Shown here in pieces: positions 59,810 to 64,000 of a stretch of DNA of 64,000 nucleotides. The DNA is from Diadophis punctatus similis. Its lineage: Eukaryota; Chordata; Lepidosauria; Squamata; Dipsadidae. Each line of letters starts with the position of its first letter. Positions within the stretch are counted from its first letter, which is position 1. The stretch lies in the NCBI GenBank assembly GCA_023053685.1, contig JALIGW010000003.1:43160496-43224495 (forward strand), in the 5' to 3' direction. A program made the position numbers and the translations under genes. The notes beneath the pieces are model-generated. The model saw nothing but the letters and a program-made list of their open reading frames with translations. It did not search any database and was not told the DNA's origin.

Positions 59810-60560
59810 GGGGTGTGATCTGGCTCAGCAGTTAAAGATGCTGAACTTGTTAGCTGAAAAGAGTAATTCTTTGGTTTGAGAACCGAATGCCACACAACAG
59901 AGTAAGTTCTGTTTCTTGCCCCGGCTTCTGCTCACCTAACAGTTTGAAAGCATGCACCTGCGACTAGATAAATAGGCACAGCTTTGGTGGGAAAGTAACG
60001 GTGTTCCATGTGCCTCGATGTATAGTCATGTTGCCCACATGGCCATGGAAATGTCTTAGGACAATGCTGGCTCCCTCAGCTTAGAAACAAAGATGAGCAC
60101 TGTCCAGAGGTGGGCTCCTCCCGGTTCGGACCAGTTTGCCCAAACTGGTAGCAACCTGCTGGTGATGTCACAATGACATCACGGAACCGGTTCTGTCGGT
60201 GCCGGTCCGTGGACGCTGCCATCTTTTTTTTTATTTTTTTTTAAAAATTTAAAATTTTTTATTTTGGGGGGAATTTTGGGGGGGGAATTTTTTCCGGGTT
60301 TTTTCTTCTTCTGCGCATGCGCAGAAGCTGAGTTTCCGACACTGTGCATGCTTCGCCATCTTGTTTTTGGCTTTGGGGGGGGATTTTTTTATTTTTTTCG
60401 GCACTGCGCATGTGCGTGCGCACAAAGCGTGCACGTGCACCCACAAGGCGCACCCACATGGCATGGGGGGAAGCGAATCAGCAGCGAGGTAAGTTAGAAC
60501 CCAGCCCTGGCACCGTCCCCTAGAGTCAGACATGATTGGACAGGGTAAATCTTTACCTTT
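59810..60560 (+). mobile_element. Sauria-type tRNA SINE, split by a hAT MITE
   Basis: Head GATCTGGCTCAGCAGTTAAA (A box), GGTTTGAGAACCGAATGCCA (B-box position), body GATAAATAGGCACAGCTTTG..GGGAAAGTAACGGTGTTCC..GTCATGTTGCCCACATGGCC..GATGAGCACTGTC. After the MITE it continues CCCTAGAGTCAGACATGATT and ends ..CTTTACCTTT (Bov-B-type tail). Direct repeats ACTGTACCTCCACA (59796-59809) and ACTGTAGCTCCACA (60561-60574) are its target duplications, 13 of 14 identical. Confidence 0.93.
60105..60509 (-). mobile_element. hAT MITE, GGTGGGTTC-ended family, reversed
   Basis: CAGAGGTGGGCTCCTCCCGG at the left and inverse ..AGGTAAGTTAGAACCCAGCCCTG at the right; flanks GCACTGTC (60097-60104) and GCACCGTC (60510-60517). 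Has CTTCTGCGCATGCGCAGAAG and A/T-run spacers. Sits inside the Sauria-type SINE. Confidence 0.92.
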
Positions 60561-60754
60561 ACTGTAGCTCCACACCTGGGCAAATTCCATCCTAACCCTT
60601 CCTTTGAAAATAGCTCTTGTAACTTTAGACTAAGGATACCTTTATACCTTATAAAGAAAGATCTTCCTAAACTATCATCTAGCCTTGTACCATGGCAAAA
60701 CTGCATAGAAATTTCTGCCAATCAACTCCAAGAGAAGGGGAGGGAAGTGGGAAA

Positions 60755-60817
60755 ATTCTGACAGGGGAATTATGGGAGTCCATACTTCTTAAAGTTGCTG
60801 AGGTTGAGAAACAGTGG
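60755..60817. mobile_element. Half of a palindromic hAT MITE
   Basis: GGGGAATTATGGGAGTCCAT, CTTAAAGTTGCTGAGGTTGA and GAAACAGTGG correspond to one arm of the 8727-type MITE. Confidence 0.65.
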
Positions 60818-60819
60818 CC

Positions 60820-61415
60820 TGTACAAACTTATTCTACTCAAGTGCAAATAGTCTTTTCCTTTCCAAGTCATCAAGGTTGATCCTTTTACAGCAGGGCTAT
60901 CCCCATCTTTTTATTCTATTTATACCAATTGTTTGCTACAGAGAGTTATAGGTGAACTCACTGATGATAATGATGGTTAATAACAGGCTGCACAAGCTGT
61001 TAATTAGGAGTTATGCACTGAAGGCAAAATTAAGTATGGACCCTGCTTTAGTACTTTGGATAACAGGCCATTGGATTCAGATTGCTTTAGGCATGACCAT
61101 GACCCACTTTATTTCAGCTCTGAAGCAGTTTCTTGCTTAAGAAAATCAGAGGCTTTTTAGGTTTCTGCTGGCCTATAGAGGCAGGATTTAGAGAAGTAGC
61201 CTGTCAATATATATATTTTAAATAATTCCGACAGTGTGTCACACAAACTTTTTGTCAGAGTGATATGACATTCTCAGTCTCAATTGGAGGTGTGTCCCAT
61301 TGTCAGAGGAAAAAAATGAAACCACAGGTAGCTGTTACTAAAATAAGTGATAAAGGGAAACTAGGCCTTCAGCTCCACAGAAAGGCCCCATACAGCCTGC
61401 CCAATCCTGTCAGCA
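60820..61415. other. Unassigned DNA
   Basis: Nothing recognised. Confidence 0.4.
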
Positions 61416-61419
61416 AAAG

Positions 61420-61812
61420 AGGCTTCTTTGGACAGTATCAGCCAAGGAATTTCAGCTGGGGGGGATCAAGGAGGAGAGCCTTCTTTGTTGTGCCCTCCCC
61501 AGAACATCTTGTCTCCTGAGGGGAGATCCACTATCACCCTTCTTGTCTTTCAGAAGAGCCTTAAAACGTGGCTCTGATGGTTGGCTTGGGGCCTCAATGG
61601 GAGCACATTAACCTAGAAGTGGTTGACTGAGCAACGGAGAAAAATTCACCACTGTACCATACATGACCTTGGTTTAAACCTTTTATTTAATTGTGGATAA
61701 TCTTAATTTTAATACTTTTAATGTTTTTATATTAAAGACTTTATACTATTATAAATCACCGAGAATCACTCAGGACAGTGAGATGGGCAGCATATAAATT
61801 TAATAAATTTCA
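61420..61812 (+). mobile_element. LINE C-terminal remnant and 3' tail
   Basis: GGAGAGCCTTCTTTGTTGTG (a GRAFSVV-like block), then CAGAAGAGCCTTAAAACGTG (FRKSLKTWL-like) and a 3' UTR ending GAGATGGGCAGCATATAAAT plus TTAATAAATTT, the squamate-style LINE tail. Too decayed for a firm clade. Confidence 0.6.
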
Positions 61813-62233
61813 TACTGTCTGAGAAGAAAAAGGCACAAAAACAGACAATTCAATTCAGTAAACAGAATTATTTTGTGTCATGCTAAATGCTTCCAGTCTC
61901 TAGTCCAGGTTTCTAGACAGAAGCTTGAGAAATTGAGTTAACCTGCATTTATCAGATAAATAGGGAGATGGAGGGGTTGAACAATTCGATTTCATTTTGC
62001 GATTAAAGTTTGAGGCTGTTTTTGTCTATACAGAATTGGATGAAATGATTAGGCATGGTAGACCCTTCTAAGAGGATGAATTCAGTCAAATTTTAAAGAG
62101 AAATGCAAAATTTTGCCGGGGACTCAGATTAGTCCCCTGAGAATCATCACACTCAATAATATTTCCTTTAGGAAGTCATGTGCAGCTACAGCTTCTACCA
62201 AATGACTGCAGAACTTTCTTTTGATAATTTGCT
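61813..62233. other. Unassigned DNA
   Basis: Nothing recognised. Confidence 0.4.
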
Positions 62234-62241
62234 TGCTAGTT

Positions 62242-62367
62242 CAGGGGTGTCAAACTCGTGACCCGTGGGCCGGATGCGTCACGTGCTAACCACACCCACC
62301 CCGGTATAGCAAAGGGGGGAAAAGTCATGATACATCACGTGACAACAATGTGAGTTTGACACCTTTG
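62242..62367. mobile_element. hAT MITE (126 bp), GGTGTCAAACT-ended
   Basis: CAGGGGTGTCAAACTCGTGA at the left and inverse (GAGTTTGACACCTTTG) at the right; flanks TGCTAGTT and ACCTAGTT, 6 of 8 identical. GGGCCGGATGCGTCACGTG inside. Second copy of the 40183 family. Confidence 0.85.
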
Positions 62368-62541
62368 ACCTAGTTGGTCATGAAAAAGGAGAGAGATGAC
62401 AAGAAAAGTGGGAAGTGGGAAGAAAATGGAGACCAAAAAAGGAGGCAAGAAAGAAAAGTAAGCATGGGGTCAGGCAGAGGGGACCGGCAGGTGAGATTGA
62501 TGGGAGAGGAGATAATTATGAAGACATAAATTAAATAAGTG

Positions 62542-62866
62542 CTGGAAATGCTGGAGACAAAAGAACTTACCTCCAAAAATCTAGTAATTAAGAAAATATT
62601 GGATTGTGCTGAAATGGACAAATTAACAATTGAACCGAAAGGACAAAAGGATTCGGAGTATTACGCAATATGGAAGAAATGGTATGATTGGATCGAAAAC
62701 AGAAGAATGTTAAAAGCAGTGATAAAATGAAAGTAGAAATAAAATGTATAACTGGAATGAATGAAATATATTTAGATTGAAATGTAATGATTTGTAAATA
62801 ATGGGTAAATGAACACAGTTATGTAACAATTATGATTATTTGTTTAATGACAAAAACACAATAAAA
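62542..62866 (+). mobile_element. 5'-truncated L1 LINE 3' end
   Basis: Flanked by a perfect 14-bp duplication AAATTAAATAAGTG at 62528-62541 and 62867-62880. The open frame (to 62730) encodes the L1 ORF2 C-terminus: KKILDCAEMDKLTIEPKGQK, then YYAIWKKWYDWIENR, with a natural stop. The 3' UTR ends ACAATAAAAAA. Intact frame and perfect duplication argue for a fairly young insertion. Confidence 0.88.
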
Positions 62867-62880
62867 AAATTAAATAAGTG

Positions 62881-63354
62881 GCAGCCATGGAGGAAAAAAG
62901 AGAGAGATATCGTCATTGCTGTAGGGAGAGGAGCTGAATGGTGATGGTGGTGGTTTCTTAATGCATCTGGCAGCACTTTGCTTGGAAGTGCTCCTCAACC
63001 TGAAAGCAAATGGGTTGTGCAAGAGCAAAATTAACAGTTAACAAGAAGACTGGTCTCTTACCAGCATTCCCTCTCCCCATTTTATATAATGCATGTAACT
63101 TGAATATGAAAAACAATCCCTAATTAAATTTCCATCCTAATTTTGTAGACCTGCTTTTTGGAGGAAATGTACCATTTATATGATGGATTGAATCACTTAG
63201 GAGCACCCCAATTCTATTCAGGCTGCTTCAGGGAATCCTGATAATACACTCTGGTGCCTCTGTTTTGTTGTTGTTCAGGATTTGGAATATATTTAAAGCG
63301 CATGGTTCCTTTTAATCTGAATGGGGTGGAGGACGTCTATGAAAGTTCTACATG
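62881..63354. other. Unassigned DNA
   Basis: Nothing recognised. Confidence 0.4.
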
Positions 63355-63362
63355 CCCTATGG

Positions 63363-63675
63363 CAGTAATGGTTTACCTTTTTGGCACTGAGTGCTGAAAC
63401 AGGAGCGCGCGTGTGCACTGGAGCACTGGAACTCAGAAGAGAGCAGCTGGCTGATGCACATGTGTGCATGCACACTCTTCCGGGTTCCATTGTGCACATG
63501 TGCACTGGCCAGCTGGTCTGGCGCACATGCACACCAGCCAGCTGCTCTCTTCTGAGTTCTGGCATGTGCATGCACGTGCCAGAACCCAGAACAACATCTG
63601 GAGATACCACACGTGCCCACAGAGAGGGCTCTGTGTGCCACCTCTGGCACGCATGCCTTAGGTTCACCATCACTG
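63363..63675. mobile_element. hAT MITE (313 bp), GATGG-ended family
   Basis: CAGTAATGGTTTACCTTTTT at the left and inverse (TTAGGTTCACCATCACTG) at the right; flanks CCCTATGG (63355-63362) and CCCTATAG (63676-63683), 7 of 8 identical. The interior has GAACTCAGAAGAGAGCAGCT and its inverse, with GTGCACATGTGC-type motifs. Relative of 36832. Confidence 0.88.
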
Positions 63676-63683
63676 CCCTATAG

Positions 63684-64000
63684 AGTAATTTTCATAATTT
63701 CCTTCTAAACCCATTCCATTTTATCTGCTTCTTTCTTGAACAGTGGCCACCTATTTTCCAGATTGATCAAATGGGAACTAATTTATTGAGAACTCTCCCC
63801 CTTTTCTTCAGGAAACGTGTTTCCATTTATGTTAAGCCAGATGGATCCATCATAGCTCAATGAGCCCCAATCATCAGAAGAAAGAGCAAAGAGCAGGATG
63901 TCACAGCAACTCTTTGGGTTTTCTATGGGAAATATATATGCTGATCAGCAGTAGAAAAAGAATGTTAGTCTAAGAGAAGTCTGGCTGAACAAGACAATGT
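63684..64000. other. Unassigned DNA
   Basis: Nothing recognised up to the window edge. Confidence 0.4.

Noticed and set aside
63293..63683. Overlapping frames of 65-126 codons with many Cys and His
   Set aside because: They fall in a hAT MITE with GTGCACATG-type repeats and near-perfect flanking duplications.

Overview
This window looks like intergenic or intronic DNA from a squamate reptile, most likely a snake. I recognise no host protein-coding exon, no rRNA or functional tRNA gene, and no CRISPR array. The organism is inferred from the repeats. There is a tRNA-derived Sauria-type SINE ending in TTTACC (59810-60560), a second abundant tRNA-derived SINE, CR1 3' ends, a Bov-B/RTE endonuclease remnant and L1. 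There is also an L2/CR1-like LINE whose 3' end runs straight into a long ATTCT (AATAG-class) microsatellite, an arrangement reported for snake LINEs. Microsatellites are numerous and long. Nearly every recognisable reading frame belongs to a transposon or is an artefact of a simple repeat.

Layout. 1-8.5 kb: a TA-flanked MITE carrying a nested hAT MITE, an antisense LINE, a solo LTR, a hAT element carrying a decayed coiled-coil coding fragment, a CR1 end, and two apparently identical R4/Dong-like endonuclease fragments each embedded in ATT repeats. 8.5-17 kb: CR1 ends hit by palindromic MITEs, a hAT remnant, a broken Tc1-like transposon with CR1 and a hAT MITE inside it, an RTE fragment, and another TA-MITE/hAT nest. 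17-29 kb: SINEs, a Bov-B remnant, the LINE with the ATTCT tail, an L1 piece, MITEs and dinucleotide repeats. 29-31.3 kb: an antisense L1-like element with GC-rich 5' end and 13-bp target duplications. 32-37 kb: SINE in TA-MITE, a CpG-rich hAT MITE, about 500 bp of polypyrimidine and a GC-rich hairpin. 37-45 kb: mostly unassigned DNA with a LINE end, two Penelope fragments in opposite orientation, a CR1 end, and AT/CA arrays. 45.5-47 kb: a 1.39-kb foldback transposon with perfect-looking ends. 47-64 kb: CR1, two more solo LTRs, several hAT MITEs, nested palindromic MITE/LINE, SINEs and a 5'-truncated L1.

The elements form a readable chronology. TA-flanked MITEs, CR1, SINEs and the Tc1-like element are old hosts. 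hAT MITEs, solo LTRs and some LINE tails sit inside them with clear target-site duplications. Two hAT target classes can be read directly: several palindromic or 'solo-palindrome' families use 8-bp duplications with central TA (nnnTAnnn), while a GGTGGGTTC-ended family never does. The most interesting items are the twin R4/Dong-like units, the foldback element, the gene fragment inside a hAT element, and the Tc1-like catalytic spacing.
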